From: Bacillota bacterium
Lineage (GTDB): Bacteria; Bacillota; Sulfobacillia; JAJYWN01
Direction of reading: 5' to 3'
Length of the DNA: 64,000 nucleotides
Assembly (NCBI GenBank): GCA_021791495.1
Contig: JAJYWN010000060.1
Location: 1-64,000 of the forward strand
The position numbers and the translations under genes were made by a program. A model generated the notes under the pieces. It was not told the DNA's origin. It was given only the letters and a program-made list of their open reading frames with translations, and made no database searches. Of the stretch, positions 9,150-19,192 are shown in pieces (positions within the stretch are counted from its first letter, which is position 1; each line of letters opens with the position of its first letter).

Positions 9150-9944
9150 TCAGGGCCGGCTTGTCGATCCAACTTGGCCGCCCACTACCTTGGCCTTGTT
9201 TTCCCTCATAGACAAAGCCGTCGTGGCAAGAGCGTGCATGGCGGTGGCCAGGTGAGTGACTTTGCCGGAATCCAGCCTGCGGGGAGCGCCCTCGATCCAC
9301 GACGCCAGGTTATCCTGTCGCAAGATGGCGATGTTCCGAACAAGGCTCGGAACGTCGGTCCACGCCAAAGGCACCACGAGCACCCCTTGGACGTAGACGT
9401 CTTCACCGACCAAGGCCATTAGCCGTTCCCGAAGCATCATCGCAGCGCGACGTGTCTTCTGTAACACATCGCCGCCATCAGGAAGCTTGCCGTTGTGGAG
9501 AAGCTTCCCATCTGTGCTCACCGTCAGTAGGCCGCGCCAGTTCTTGGTCGAGAGCAGGAAGATGCCGCCGGGGCCCACCGCGACGTGATCAATGTCGCTG
9601 CCGGCCTCCAGCTGAAGCCCGTGGAATAGATGGTACGAAGCAGGCAAGTCCTCAAGCAGGTAGCCGACCAGATGCTCGCCGTCGGCACCCTTGAGGTAGT
9701 TGCGCCTCTCGTCGGTGGCCTTGGTGGTAACACGGTCCATGAACTTGATAACTCCCCACGATGCAGCCACCCACACGAGAAAGGCAAGCCCTTTTCCCAA
9801 AGGAGGCGCCTTTGCTGCGGAGAGATATCCGAACGCGATGGACATGAGATTCATGGCGCCCAGAGACACCGCGAATGCCGACAAGGTGATCTTCCTGGCC
9901 TTCGTGTCTGGGTACTTCCCGGGTTCTCCAAAGGTCTTGGGCAC
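9150..9944 (-). CDS. NERD-domain membrane protein
   Basis: About 264 residues from GTG at 9944, chosen because GGAGGT lies seven bases upstream; an earlier GTG at 9992 lacks one. Two hydrophobic segments near the N-terminus (SAFAVSLGAMNLMSIAFGYL and GKGLAFLVWVAASWGVIKF) predict a membrane hairpin. A NERD (nuclease-related) domain follows: GADGEHLVGYLLEDL, then SDIDHVAVGPGGIFLLSTKNWRG, with the D-x-D and K residues typical of the fold. NERD proteins are often linked with defence or DNA-processing genes, but a nuclease activity is usually only inferred. It is divergent from the mcrB-like gene. Confidence 0.8.
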   Translation of the reverse strand: MPKTFGEPGKYPDTKARKITLSAFAVSLGAMNLMSIAFGYLSAAKAPPLGKGLAFLVWVAASWGVIKFMDRVTTKATDERRNYLKGADGEHLVGYLLEDLPASYHLFHGLQLEAGSDIDHVAVGPGGIFLLSTKNWRGLLTVSTDGKLLHNGKLPDGGDVLQKTRRAAMMLRERLMALVGEDVYVQGVLVVPLAWTDVPSLVRNIAILRQDNLASWIEGAPRRLDSGKVTHLATAMHALATTALSMRENKAKVVGGQVGSTSRP

Positions 9945-10141
9945 GTCTGCTACCTCCAACTGGCTTCCATCGGGATTACAGGCGGAAAACACAACCCCTT
10001 ATATGTATCGTCGTAAAGTTGGCCTTATTGGAGGGTCAAGCGAGGATAGAGGGGTTCTCGTCGCAATATGGAAACCATCTCCGGGTGCGCGGGCGGACGA
10101 CTGCCTGGACGACTACTGCTGAGCGAATAGGGGTGTGCCCC

Positions 10142-11655
10142 ATGGGTGTTGAGGTGCTAAGTAGCCTGATTGCAGGGGGGATGCTGTCCGCGACCGAACT
10201 CGGCACGGCATCCGAAGAGACGCGAAAGGCGATCGAGGCACTATTTGGCCAACGCTACGCGGCCCGGTCCGCGCATGGGACAAGGGTGGCCTTGATGCCA
10301 ACAGAGGACGCAGTGTCTTTCGCCGGCCTGGTCCACGAGGATAGCCCGACTAGCGGCGTCTATGGTGGAATGTCGCTCATCTGGTTCCCGGTGGCGGCCG
10401 ATGATGGAGCGCCGGCGTCATCCTTGATCACCTTCGTCTGCGGAACGCGCGGCCTGGCGCCAGACGAGCAGATCATGGGCCGGCCGGGGCACGCCAGGCA
10501 CTTGCAGGCGCTGCGGCGGTACCTTGGTAAGGAGGCGGGCGTGCCCGTCTGGGTCAAGCATGACCCGACCAACCTGACTGAGCAGATTCCCAGGGTGGTT
10601 CGCGAGCAGTACCCGCAGTTCAGCGCGGTCTTCAACCGCTACGGCAACTACATTTATGCGGCGGCGCAGGTGCCGGCGGGCGAGGACGAGGCTATCCGCT
10701 CCAAGGCGAGGGCCGTGGTCACCGCCTTCCTCGATTTCTACGCTTGGGAGCGCGGGTGGACGCCATTGAAGGAGGCGCGCGGGGAAGTCGACACCTTGAA
10801 GGACAAGTTGAGGGCGAACCTCTTCCCGCGCGTGGGTGAGGAGGAAGTCCGCGAACTCCTAAAGGAGCGGCGGTTCGTCATCCTTCAAGGGCCGCCGGGG
10901 ACGGGCAAGACCAGGCTGGCCACCAACCTGTTGAGAGATGCTTTCGGCGGGCGCGGCCTGACCGTGCAGTTCCACCCGGCGGTGACGTACGAGACCTTTG
11001 TGGCTGGGATTGCCCCGGCGGTGGAAGACGAGACCCTGCATTTCAAGGTTAGCGAGGGCTGGCTGGCGCGGGCGGTGCGTGAGGCGGGCGCCGATGGTGC
11101 GGTGGGCGGCGGCAATCGGGATTACCTACTGGTCGTTGACGAAGTGAATCGCGGTGACCTTGGGCGCGTGTTAGGTGAAGTCATTTACCTTTTCGAAGCG
11201 CGCGACATCGCCCATGGAGAGGGGCGCCGCGTCACTCTTCCGCACCGGTTGGCCGACGGCCGCGATAGCCTTGCCATTCCCCGAACCTCTACCTTCTCGG
11301 CACCATGAACAGCGCCGACCGGTCCATTGCCATCCTTGATCTGGCCGTGCGCCGGAGGTTCGCCTTCGTCGACGTGTGGCCGGACCTTGAGGTGGTGGCG
11401 GCGCAAGGGCGGCCGCTGGCCACGGAGGCTTTCGGCCGGCTTCAGGACATCTTCGCCCAATACGCGCCCGATGAGGCGCTCGTGCTGCTGCCAGGGCACG
11501 TCTACTTCCTGGCGGATTCGGACGAGGAGTTGGCGCACCGGCTGCGGTATGAGTTGATGCCGCTCTTGGGCGAGTACCTGCAAGAGGGGCGGTTGGGGCC
11601 GTGTGAGGGCGAGCTGCGTGCGTACCTGGGGTGGCTGGAGTCGGAGCTGGCGTAG
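10142..11655 (+). pseudogene. mcrB-like: McrB-like AAA+ GTPase, interrupted by one-base frameshift
   Basis: The start is ATG at 10142 behind AGGGGTG; a longer frame to 10019 exists but is not protein-like. The N-terminal 240 residues form a DNA-reading region of unknown type. The AAA+ module follows, with Walker A GPPGTGKT near residue 250 and the McrB signature DEVNRGDLGRVLGE near 330. At 11279-11282 the run CCCC breaks the frame. One extra C would restore IPPNLYLLGTMNSADRS and then LDLAVRRRFAF, the sensor and arginine-finger region found in every McrB. The second frame runs to TAG at 11653-11655. McrB forms GTP-driven rings that activate the McrC nuclease against modified DNA. It is either a true frameshift mutant or a homopolymer sequencing error. 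Confidence 0.78.
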
Positions 11656-11674
11656 GCGGAGCAGCGAGACGGGC

Positions 11675-12355
11675 ATGGCGCGTAGGGCGGGGGCGGCAGC
11701 CAGGCGAACGGCGGCACCACCACGTCGCGGCCCGCGGCCAACCCCCTTCGTATCCAGTTGGCAGCCGAGGGAACGGCCGCTCCTTACCCTTGATGATCAA
11801 GGTTCTCCAAGAGCGCTCTCCCCTTCCCTTTTCGGTGTCGGCGGTCGCGACCGCACCTGGAATGCCCACGCGGAAAGCTTCCTCGCCGCGAACCGTCCGG
11901 GCCTGGAGGCGCTCGCCGTCCAGCCGCGGCTGGTGCCGGGGGTTAGCGAGATAGGCCTTGAACTGCGGCCGGGCGGTGTAGTCGGCGCCGTGCCGCTGCG
12001 CGCGCCCGACACAAGGCGGGTGGCCGGTGGGATCGTCGTCCGCCCGCGCTTCGGGTGGGGTGGCATCGGCCAACTCCTTCAAGAGATCGGCTGGTCCGCC
12101 TCCCCCACTCTTCTGGAGATGCCGCTCGTCCCCGGCGCCACGCGCGAGGTGCCGCCGTGGGTCTTGGCCGGGCCGATTCTACAGCGGCTCGGGCGCCTGC
12201 TACAGGACGTCAGGCGCGACTTTCGCCTGGTGGAGGAGGTGCACCAGTCGCCGCGCGGCCAGGTCTTATGGGGCAGGTATGTGAGCGAGCAGATGGTGCG
12301 GGGGGCGTTCCATCAGCTGTCATGCCGGTTCCTGGAGTTGGGGCTGGAGCTCTAA
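11675..12355 (+). CDS. mcrC-like: McrC-like protein lacking the nuclease half
   Basis: 226 residues from ATG at 11675, 19 bases after the mcrB-like stop. The middle resembles the N-terminal part of McrC (GGIVVRPRFGWGGIGQLL and, further on, SPRGQVLWGRYVSEQMVRGAFHQLSCRFLEL). Typical McrC proteins run well past 300 residues and carry a C-terminal PD-(D/E)XK nuclease. Here the frame ends at TAA 12353-12355, exactly where the oppositely oriented addA-like gene ends. The nuclease domain is therefore absent, which suggests that a recombination event joined the two modules. The first 40 residues are Arg/Ala/Pro-rich and may not be real protein. The McrC call rests on context as much as on sequence. 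Confidence 0.58.
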   Translation: MARRAGAAARRTAAPPRRGPRPTPFVSSWQPRERPLLTLDDQGSPRALSPSLFGVGGRDRTWNAHAESFLAANRPGLEALAVQPRLVPGVSEIGLELRPGGVVGAVPLRAPDTRRVAGGIVVRPRFGWGGIGQLLQEIGWSASPTLLEMPLVPGATREVPPWVLAGPILQRLGRLLQDVRRDFRLVEEVHQSPRGQVLWGRYVSEQMVRGAFHQLSCRFLELGLEL

Positions 12356-15300
12356 ACCTCACGGGTTTCGCCTGAAGTCACGAACCAAAGAACTGCGCCC
12401 TTACTCAGTTCCCCCGACAGGCGTTGCCAGTTCTGCTTGTAGTAAGTCACTTGGTCTCGGTAGTAGCTTACAAGAAGATCCAGACTGTCTACCGATATTG
12501 AGTCCGTCTTGTAATCAATGAGTACCCAGCCGTCCGGCTCGCGGAAGGCGACATCCACGATTCCCCTGACCAACTTGTCCGGGCTGCCGGTCGTCTCGAC
12601 TGCCGCAAGCGGCACCTCAAACAGCCGTTCCTCTGCGTGCATCATCCGTTGCCACAGTTCCGTTGCCTGCACGCCGTGCACTAGGGCCAAAAGCGCCTGG
12701 GCTTCTTCTCTCGCTCGCCCCTCTTCCTCCAAAATCAAGGGCGCCATTGTCTGCAACTCCACATCGGAGGCCCCTCTCCCGGCGGCCTCCAGCATGCGGT
12801 GCACGGCGTTGCCCCAACTTACACCCTTACCATCCGCCTGCCGGGGTGGCAATTCGCCGGTGTGGGTCACCTCGGTGACGGCAGCTCGGATAAAGCTGGG
12901 TGCCGCCGCGGTCTTGAAGTCGGCTGCGGCACTCTCCATGATGCGGTCCAAGGCATCGCGCGTCAGACTCGCCGGTCCTGAGGAGTCCGGCGCCGCGGCC
13001 CCAATCACAGGACTAGCCGGCGAGATATCGTCCGTCCGAACCATGTCGCAGGGCATGACGTCCTTCTCCGCCTCCAGACCTACACATCCGTCTTCCAGTT
13101 CCGGTGCGTCGGACAGGAACGGCTCGTACAGGGCCCACGGACTCTTATCCGGGTTACCCTCGTAGCGGCTGACCACCAGCAGGTCACGCGCGCGGGTGGC
13201 GGCCACGTACAGCAGCCGTACGTGCTCGGCCTCCAGAAACTTGGCCTCCTCCTTTGCGTGCTCGGACCAGCCGGGTGGCTGGGCAATGACCTCCGTCCCA
13301 TACTCCCCGCGCGGTGCGCTGATCAGGAAGTGGCCGGAGGCGGGGTCGGCGGCACGGTCGACGTGCTCCGTCGGGTCGTGGTGCTGACCCACAACAGGCC
13401 CGGCCAGGAAGACTACGGGGGCCTCCAGGCCCTTGGCCTTGTGCAGGTTCATCAGGGTGACAGCGTGGCCGTTGTCGACGAGCAGGCTACCCTCCTCGAC
13501 CCCGCCGGCCTCAACAGTCCGGGCGAGGAGGTCGATGGCATCCGCGAAGGAGGCCACATCTTCCAGGTCGGCCTGGCGAACCAGTTCCATGGCTTTGGCG
13601 ATGTTGCCGGCCCGGCTATTGCCGGTCTCGCCGGCAGCCGCGTAGGGCAGGACACCCAGGTCCTCGATGATGCGTTCCAGAGCGACGGCCGGTGGGTCCT
13701 GGCGGGACCAAGTCCAGTAAGTATGTAGGCGAGCGAGGGCATAGGGTAAGGGCTGGTCAGGGGCGGCACCCCCACCCTCAGCGGCCAGCCCACTCGTCTC
13801 CCTCGTAACGCCTTCACTGAGGGATACCCCCAGGTACGTGAATCGCCCGCCGGCCTTCTTGTGCTGGTAGAGCTCTTCATCGCTGACGCCGAAGAACAGG
13901 CCGCGCAGGGCGGCGACCACGACGACGGGGTTGTCGGGGTCGGCGATGGCTCGGAGGAGCTTCAGCAACTCAGCGACTTCGGGGCTGTCGGAAAAGGTCT
14001 CGGCGCCAGCAACTTGATGGGGTAGCCCTGCGGTCTCCAGCGCCCGGGCGTAGGCATGCATGTGACGCTTGCGCTCGAGCAGGACCAAGAAATCTCCGGG
14101 CTGGGCAGCTGGCGTCAGCCCGTTGTTCATGTCTTCGGGGGTACGCGGCAAGATTAGGTTTCCGCGGCAGGCCCAGGCGATCCACTGGGCAATACGGCGG
14201 GCGTCTTCCTCGACGATGGGCTGAACGCGGTTATAGTCAACCTTGTCGATGCTGATCTTGCGGATACCGCCGAGGCTCTGGCCGGGGTCATCAAAGCCTC
14301 TGGGGCTTGCCATCCGGGTTTCGCCATCGGGCCGGATCGCCTGCACTGGGGCATAGGCAGCCTGGTACGGCGTCCCCGAGTCGGGCAGCACACCCTCGAA
14401 AGCGCGGCTGACCCAACCACCCATATCCTTGGTGGAACGGAAGTTGGTCGTTAGGTTAAGTACATCGCCACCGCTCGCCCGAATCCGTTCCTTGACAAAA
14501 CTGTAAGTGGCGATGTCCGCGCGCCGGAAGCGGTAGATAGATTGCTTGGGGTCGCCGACCACGAAGAGCGAGCCCTGCCGCGGCGTAACCCGGCGCCAGT
14601 CGGTCTCGGTGTCCGGGGCGCCGGTAAGTAGGAACATGACCTCGGCCTGGATGGGGTCGGTATCCTGGAATTCGTCGACGAGCAGGTGGGTGTAGCGCTG
14701 CGCAAAGTAGCGGCGCACTTCCGGGTTGTCCCGTAGTAGGGCGGCGGACCGCATCAGCAGGTCCTCGAAGCTTAGGCGCCCGAGTTCCTGGCGGCGCCGA
14801 GCGAAGTGCTCCACAGCGGGCATAACCACATCGACCAGTCGGCTGTGCCGGTACTCCCGCCAAGCCAGAAGCATGGGGATGACGCACTCGCCCTGAAACT
14901 GGATGGTCCGCTCCTTCGCCTCCCTTCCTGCCGCAGTGGTCATCCAACGGTTGAGGGTGACGTATGGTCCACTCTCAAAGAGGCGGAGAACCCGCAGCAG
15001 ATGCCGATCCTCTGCGACGCCGAAGGCCTGCAGACGCTGGAGCGCCGTGCGCAGCGAGGTCTGAACGCCGTCCCAGCCCTTCTCAGGACGGAAGCTAGGC
15101 AGCAAGTCTTTGACATCCTCAATGTAGGTCGTGAGCTGATTGCGCGCCGTTCCGAAGTCCGGGCGTGGCACGGGCTGTCGGAAGACCACAACATCGGGAT
15201 AGTAGGCGAGGCGACTGTACACCTCCTGGAGATCGTTCAAGCTCACGTCCAGTTCTTCCAGTATGGCGAGGACGCTGGTTGGGCCGATATCCGTCAACCG

Positions 15301-15789
15301 CAACTGCTCCAGGTACTCTAGCCAGACTTGCGCACGAATGGCCGCGTCCTCTTGCTCCTCCAATTCCTCGAAAGACGGATCGAGGCCGGCTTCGATCGGC
15401 CGCTCCCGCAACAGGCGTGAGCAGAAAGAGTGGATAGTGCCCAGGAAGCAGCGGTGCAAGTTGCTCAGGGCAACGGCTAGTCGCTCCCGCTCGTCGGCCT
15501 GGCGGGAGTCTTTCCGCACTTCTTCTTCCAGGGCAACCTGAAAGCGTTGGCGCAACTCCGCCGCGGCCTTCCGGGTGAAGGTCACTGCGGCGATGTTGTC
15601 AACCAGTGCCTCACCGTTGGCTACCAAGGCTACCATCCGGCCAACCAGGCTGGTCGTCTTCCCAGAACCGGCACCCGCCTCCGTCAGGAAGTTGGCCCGT
15701 AAGTCCGTTAGGATGCGCCGGCGGGCCTGCCCGTCAGGAAGTGGGGCGAGATTGAGCACCGCTGAGCCGTCAGCAGTCTTCTTACTCAT
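12352..15789 (-). CDS. addA-like: AddA-like UvrD-family helicase-nuclease
   Basis: 1145 residues. A UvrD/Rep helicase N-terminus has Walker A AGAGSGKTT (38-46), motif Ia TFTRKAAAELRQR, the Walker B/motif II LLVDEFQDTDP near 365, GDPKQSIYRFRRADI, and motif VI VAATRARDLL. The C-terminal RecB-type PD-(D/E)XK nuclease has RGIVDVAF and LIDYKTDS near residue 1088. This is the full AddA/RecB layout: unwinding of double-strand breaks with strand cleavage. It starts with ATG at 15789, overlapping the end of the addB-like gene by eight bases, so the two are coupled. AddAB repairs breaks and degrades phage DNA. Placement inside a nuclease-rich island leaves open whether this is the housekeeping copy or an island-specific one. 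Confidence 0.86.
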   Translation of the reverse strand: MSKKTADGSAVLNLAPLPDGQARRRILTDLRANFLTEAGAGSGKTTSLVGRMVALVANGEALVDNIAAVTFTRKAAAELRQRFQVALEEEVRKDSRQADERERLAVALSNLHRCFLGTIHSFCSRLLRERPIEAGLDPSFEELEEQEDAAIRAQVWLEYLEQLRLTDIGPTSVLAILEELDVSLNDLQEVYSRLAYYPDVVVFRQPVPRPDFGTARNQLTTYIEDVKDLLPSFRPEKGWDGVQTSLRTALQRLQAFGVAEDRHLLRVLRLFESGPYVTLNRWMTTAAGREAKERTIQFQGECVIPMLLAWREYRHSRLVDVVMPAVEHFARRRQELGRLSFEDLLMRSAALLRDNPEVRRYFAQRYTHLLVDEFQDTDPIQAEVMFLLTGAPDTETDWRRVTPRQGSLFVVGDPKQSIYRFRRADIATYSFVKERIRASGGDVLNLTTNFRSTKDMGGWVSRAFEGVLPDSGTPYQAAYAPVQAIRPDGETRMASPRGFDDPGQSLGGIRKISIDKVDYNRVQPIVEEDARRIAQWIAWACRGNLILPRTPEDMNNGLTPAAQPGDFLVLLERKRHMHAYARALETAGLPHQVAGAETFSDSPEVAELLKLLRAIADPDNPVVVVAALRGLFFGVSDEELYQHKKAGGRFTYLGVSLSEGVTRETSGLAAEGGGAAPDQPLPYALARLHTYWTWSRQDPPAVALERIIEDLGVLPYAAAGETGNSRAGNIAKAMELVRQADLEDVASFADAIDLLARTVEAGGVEEGSLLVDNGHAVTLMNLHKAKGLEAPVVFLAGPVVGQHHDPTEHVDRAADPASGHFLISAPRGEYGTEVIAQPPGWSEHAKEEAKFLEAEHVRLLYVAATRARDLLVVSRYEGNPDKSPWALYEPFLSDAPELEDGCVGLEAEKDVMPCDMVRTDDISPASPVIGAAAPDSSGPASLTRDALDRIMESAAADFKTAAAPSFIRAAVTEVTHTGELPPRQADGKGVSWGNAVHRMLEAAGRGASDVELQTMAPLILEEEGRAREEAQALLALVHGVQATELWQRMMHAEERLFEVPLAAVETTGSPDKLVRGIVDVAFREPDGWVLIDYKTDSISVDSLDLLVSYYRDQVTYYKQNWQRLSGELSKGAVLWFVTSGETREV

Positions 15790-18700
15790 GTCTCTGCAAC
15801 CTCCGAAGCGGTTCCAGGTGGCCGTCTGCTCTTTCTAGCTTCATCTTCGTACGCTCGGCCGCAACCTTGCCACCACAGACCTTGGCGTAATCACAGAGGT
15901 TGCAGCCGTAACCATCCTCTGCTGCCACAAAAGTGCCCTCGCCAACCAGATCAAACAGGTCGCAAAGGACCTCCTGGAGCCGATCACGTCGGTCACGCTG
16001 GCGGACAAGTCGCCGCCCCTCGCCCTTCTCCGTTGGGAAGAGGTAGCCGGCAGAGTCCACCTCGGCCTCCGGTTCGGTAGCGCGCAGAATCTCTTCCATG
16101 GCAGTGGCATAGAGGGCGTGCTGCGCCTGGCGGCCACGCTTCAGGTATTCGTGGTCCTCGTACTTGATGCTGCTACCGGTCTTGTAGTCCCAGATTTGGT
16201 AGTGGTGTGGCTCAACCTCGTCGACTCGATCGATGCGTCCACGCAATTTGATGGACTGGCCGCTGCCAGTCTGGATGGTCACCGGGTCCGCATGCTCGGG
16301 CCGGGAGGTGGCGGGGGCCTTATCTCCAAACCCGAAGTCCAGCTCAAAGTAGCGAGGCATAGCAGTCACCTCGGCGGCCATCTCCATGTTGAAGAAGGTC
16401 TGCGCCGAGCGCAGCAGATCGCGGCAATCGGACTCGTAGACAGCCTCGCTTGGCGGTGGCACCTCGTCGCGGTGTTTTTGAGCCGCGTTGCCCGCAATCT
16501 GGAGGATCTGCGCACGGTCGCTCTCCCGCGGCCTAGCCTGGCCCCTTGCCTTCAGGTCCTCGAGGAACTGGCGGAAGATCTCGTGCAACAGAGTGCCCTT
16601 TTGCAGCGGGTCCAGCCAACGAGTGGGGTCATACTCAAGGTCCTCGGGCGGTTCCACGTCGAGCACATAGTGCAGGAAGTAGGCAAAGGGGCAGGTCGCG
16701 AGCTTCTCAATGGCCGATGGAGACAGCATCAGATTGGGGTTCTTCCGTGGGTCGAGGGTCGGGTCAGCCTTGATCTGGCCGTCGTAAGGGGTAACCTTAT
16801 CGGAGTCCCGCCCGTCCGCGGCAATCAAGCCTCGGTCAAGGCCAGAATAGAGCCGGCGAACATCAGACTCCACATGAACCAGCCGGTCCTGCCCACAGGT
16901 CCCATCGCGTTCGACGAGGTGGCTCAGCCACCAATCATGGGCGTCTAGAGACGATACCGAGGCGCCTGTCTGAACCTTAGGGACATAACCTATGGGTCTC
17001 CCGAGAGCCTGCAGCAGCTCTGAGTAGTCCGCTTTTGGCTTGCCCTCTCGCAACCGAAAGGCCTGCAACAGGACCGAAGCCGGAAAGACCGACTTCTCCT
17101 CAATCGGCTCGTGGGAAGCAAAGCTGAAGGTCACCCGGCCCGGCAACGCGGCGACTAGATGGGCCAGGTCATAGGAGTTCTGACGTACACGGTCAGTCGC
17201 CAGTGGCAGGTCCGTTCCCTTGGCGGCATTTATCTGCCGTCTCTCGTCGTCCAGCAGTACAGGATTCTGCAGCCCGGCGCCGGGGAACCGCCCCTCGTCC
17301 AGGCCGAGCAGGAAGGCTTGCCGCCGGAGAGTCCAGCCTGCACACCGGTAACCGGCTACGTGCAAGTGTCCTGGCTTCGGACCTGACGCCCCAACCCGCA
17401 GCCCGCTGACCAGACAGCGGACGCGCTCTGCCGCTTCAGCCAGGGAAAAGCGGCCCGCAGCTACGCCTGCCGCCTCCTTGAGATGCTTTGGGATTAGCTG
17501 CTGAGCCGCGACGTCCTCCGCCGAGATCGTGACAGCGTACCGCTCGACCGCGGCGGCCAAACCCGCCAGGAGTTCAACCATGTCTACTGTCCCTGACTCG
17601 TCGGGGACAGGGAGTGCCTCGAGCAGGTTGGCGATGCCGCTCCTGAGCGCTTTCAGGGCGGAGAGGTTCCTCCTGATAGCGGTAGTGCTGTGCGAAGCGA
17701 CCTCGTCCAACTCACCGCGCCCAATGTCTATCCCAAGAGCAGGACCTGCCCGCCTGTCCTCCTGATCATGAATGGCATTTTCGAGAGCGGGCAGATAGCG
17801 ACCCCTGCCCCAGCCGATGCCGAGCCCACGTAGAGCGCGAGCCATAGCCATCCCAGAGGGGGCATCCTCGGTTTTCGTGAGCGCTATATCGCCGGCAGCC
17901 AGGGCCCGCCGCAAGGTGTCCGCGCCCCAGTCTTTCATAATCCAGCGCAACAGAGCCGCGAGGGCTCGGCCGGGCCGGGTGCCCAGGATGGGTTGCCCTT
18001 CAGCAAAGGTTGTAGGCACTCCGAGCTTCCGCGTCACCCCTTGGATGATGCGGTGGTACAGGTCGGTGTCACTTGTGATCAATGCCACATGGTCGAAGGG
18101 CGCGCCGCTCGCGAGAATGCGGCGCAGAACCTCACGGACTTCGTTGTACGGACTCGATGCATGGAAGATGTCGATGGGCGGGGAGGCAGATGCTGGAGCA
18201 TCTGCTGGAGCCATCAGCCAGGAAAGCGGACGAGGAGCATAGTGGTCAGCCGGGTCTTCGGAAGGCCTGTCACCTGCCTCACTCCAGACAGAAAGAGCCC
18301 CAACTCCCACCACTGGATCTTGCCTGAGGATGATGCGGCGCCCGCGAGTGATCTCTTCCACCAGCCTGAATTCCATTCCGCGGAGCGTGAGTGTACTGGG
18401 GATCAGGAAGAGGTTCTTCTCCAGCATCAGGTAACTGCCAGCACGGACCTCCTCCAGGGCCATCTGCAGCACATCCGCTCGGTCAGCGAATCCACGTTGC
18501 GTGAGACCTTCTTCATATGCCCTAACCAGGTCGATGAACTCCCGGCCCTTGGTGGGATCGACGAAGTACTCTGGGGTCAGGTCACTCGAAGTCAAACCGG
18601 CGAGACGTACATCCATGATGGCGCTCAAGACCGCCTGGACGACGCCAGGCGTCCGCGGCACCCGGGTGAAGTACCCTCTCGGGACGCCAAGGCCCGGTTG

Positions 18701-19024
18701 TACTGCCTCGCCGATGGGATTCGGTGCGGCGGTTAAGCTGACAGCCGCCATGGCCTCCTCCGCCAAGAGTAGACCGGTGACGTCACCGACTTCCTTCAGA
18801 CCGAGTCTGCCGAGCCGCAGCTTGGCAAAGTTCGAGGCCAGTGTGCCAGCGGTTGCCGGCCGGATGTTCAGCCAGGGTGTGCCAGACAAAGCCAGTTCCT
18901 CGAGCAGGCTGCTGGCATCCGCGAAGGACGGTGCCAAAAGGATCTTGTTGTCAGTAACGTGCGCCCGAACTACCGATGCCAGATCCGAGACAAGGCGATT
19001 CACAGGGTCACCTGGTGAAGACAT
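15782..19024 (-). CDS. addB-like: AddB-like helicase-nuclease with 4Fe-4S cluster
   Basis: 1080 residues from ATG at 19024, preceded by GAGGTG; an ATG 15 bases earlier is possible. The C-terminal third carries the iron-sulfur nuclease: LATCPFAYFL near 776, RGRIDRVDEV near 932, IWDYKTGSS near 944, and GCNLCDYAKVCG near 1040. The first cysteine and the closing C-x2-C-x5-C set would ligate the 4Fe-4S cluster that staples AddB nucleases. The N-terminal half lacks a convincing Walker A, as in inactivated AddB-type helicases, and would do scanning or Chi-type recognition. It overlaps the addA-like gene by eight bases. Confidence 0.85.
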   Translation of the reverse strand: MSSPGDPVNRLVSDLASVVRAHVTDNKILLAPSFADASSLLEELALSGTPWLNIRPATAGTLASNFAKLRLGRLGLKEVGDVTGLLLAEEAMAAVSLTAAPNPIGEAVQPGLGVPRGYFTRVPRTPGVVQAVLSAIMDVRLAGLTSSDLTPEYFVDPTKGREFIDLVRAYEEGLTQRGFADRADVLQMALEEVRAGSYLMLEKNLFLIPSTLTLRGMEFRLVEEITRGRRIILRQDPVVGVGALSVWSEAGDRPSEDPADHYAPRPLSWLMAPADAPASASPPIDIFHASSPYNEVREVLRRILASGAPFDHVALITSDTDLYHRIIQGVTRKLGVPTTFAEGQPILGTRPGRALAALLRWIMKDWGADTLRRALAAGDIALTKTEDAPSGMAMARALRGLGIGWGRGRYLPALENAIHDQEDRRAGPALGIDIGRGELDEVASHSTTAIRRNLSALKALRSGIANLLEALPVPDESGTVDMVELLAGLAAAVERYAVTISAEDVAAQQLIPKHLKEAAGVAAGRFSLAEAAERVRCLVSGLRVGASGPKPGHLHVAGYRCAGWTLRRQAFLLGLDEGRFPGAGLQNPVLLDDERRQINAAKGTDLPLATDRVRQNSYDLAHLVAALPGRVTFSFASHEPIEEKSVFPASVLLQAFRLREGKPKADYSELLQALGRPIGYVPKVQTGASVSSLDAHDWWLSHLVERDGTCGQDRLVHVESDVRRLYSGLDRGLIAADGRDSDKVTPYDGQIKADPTLDPRKNPNLMLSPSAIEKLATCPFAYFLHYVLDVEPPEDLEYDPTRWLDPLQKGTLLHEIFRQFLEDLKARGQARPRESDRAQILQIAGNAAQKHRDEVPPPSEAVYESDCRDLLRSAQTFFNMEMAAEVTAMPRYFELDFGFGDKAPATSRPEHADPVTIQTGSGQSIKLRGRIDRVDEVEPHHYQIWDYKTGSSIKYEDHEYLKRGRQAQHALYATAMEEILRATEPEAEVDSAGYLFPTEKGEGRRLVRQRDRRDRLQEVLCDLFDLVGEGTFVAAEDGYGCNLCDYAKVCGGKVAAERTKMKLERADGHLEPLRRLQRHE

Positions 19025-19192
19025 GTCAGCACCTCGCATGCAGTTCTAGATTCCCTCCCAAGCCGTGCGCCGGCATGGAGGCGGTCCCGTACCATACTAT
19101 CAACTGGTGTGGAGGTACGGCCGACCACCCTAGCACGCACAGTGACCAGGGTTCCCCGGCAGACGTGTCAAGGTGCTGGTTCGCTCCAAACC

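Noticed and set aside
11279-11282. Programmed ribosomal frameshifting in the mcrB-like gene
   Set aside because: There is no slippery heptamer with a downstream pseudoknot pattern; a single missing C is simpler.
11171-12082. Minus-strand frame opposite the mcrBC-like genes
   Set aside because: Arg/Pro/Ala-rich reading typical of a GC-rich shadow; the plus strand has the McrB and McrC motifs.
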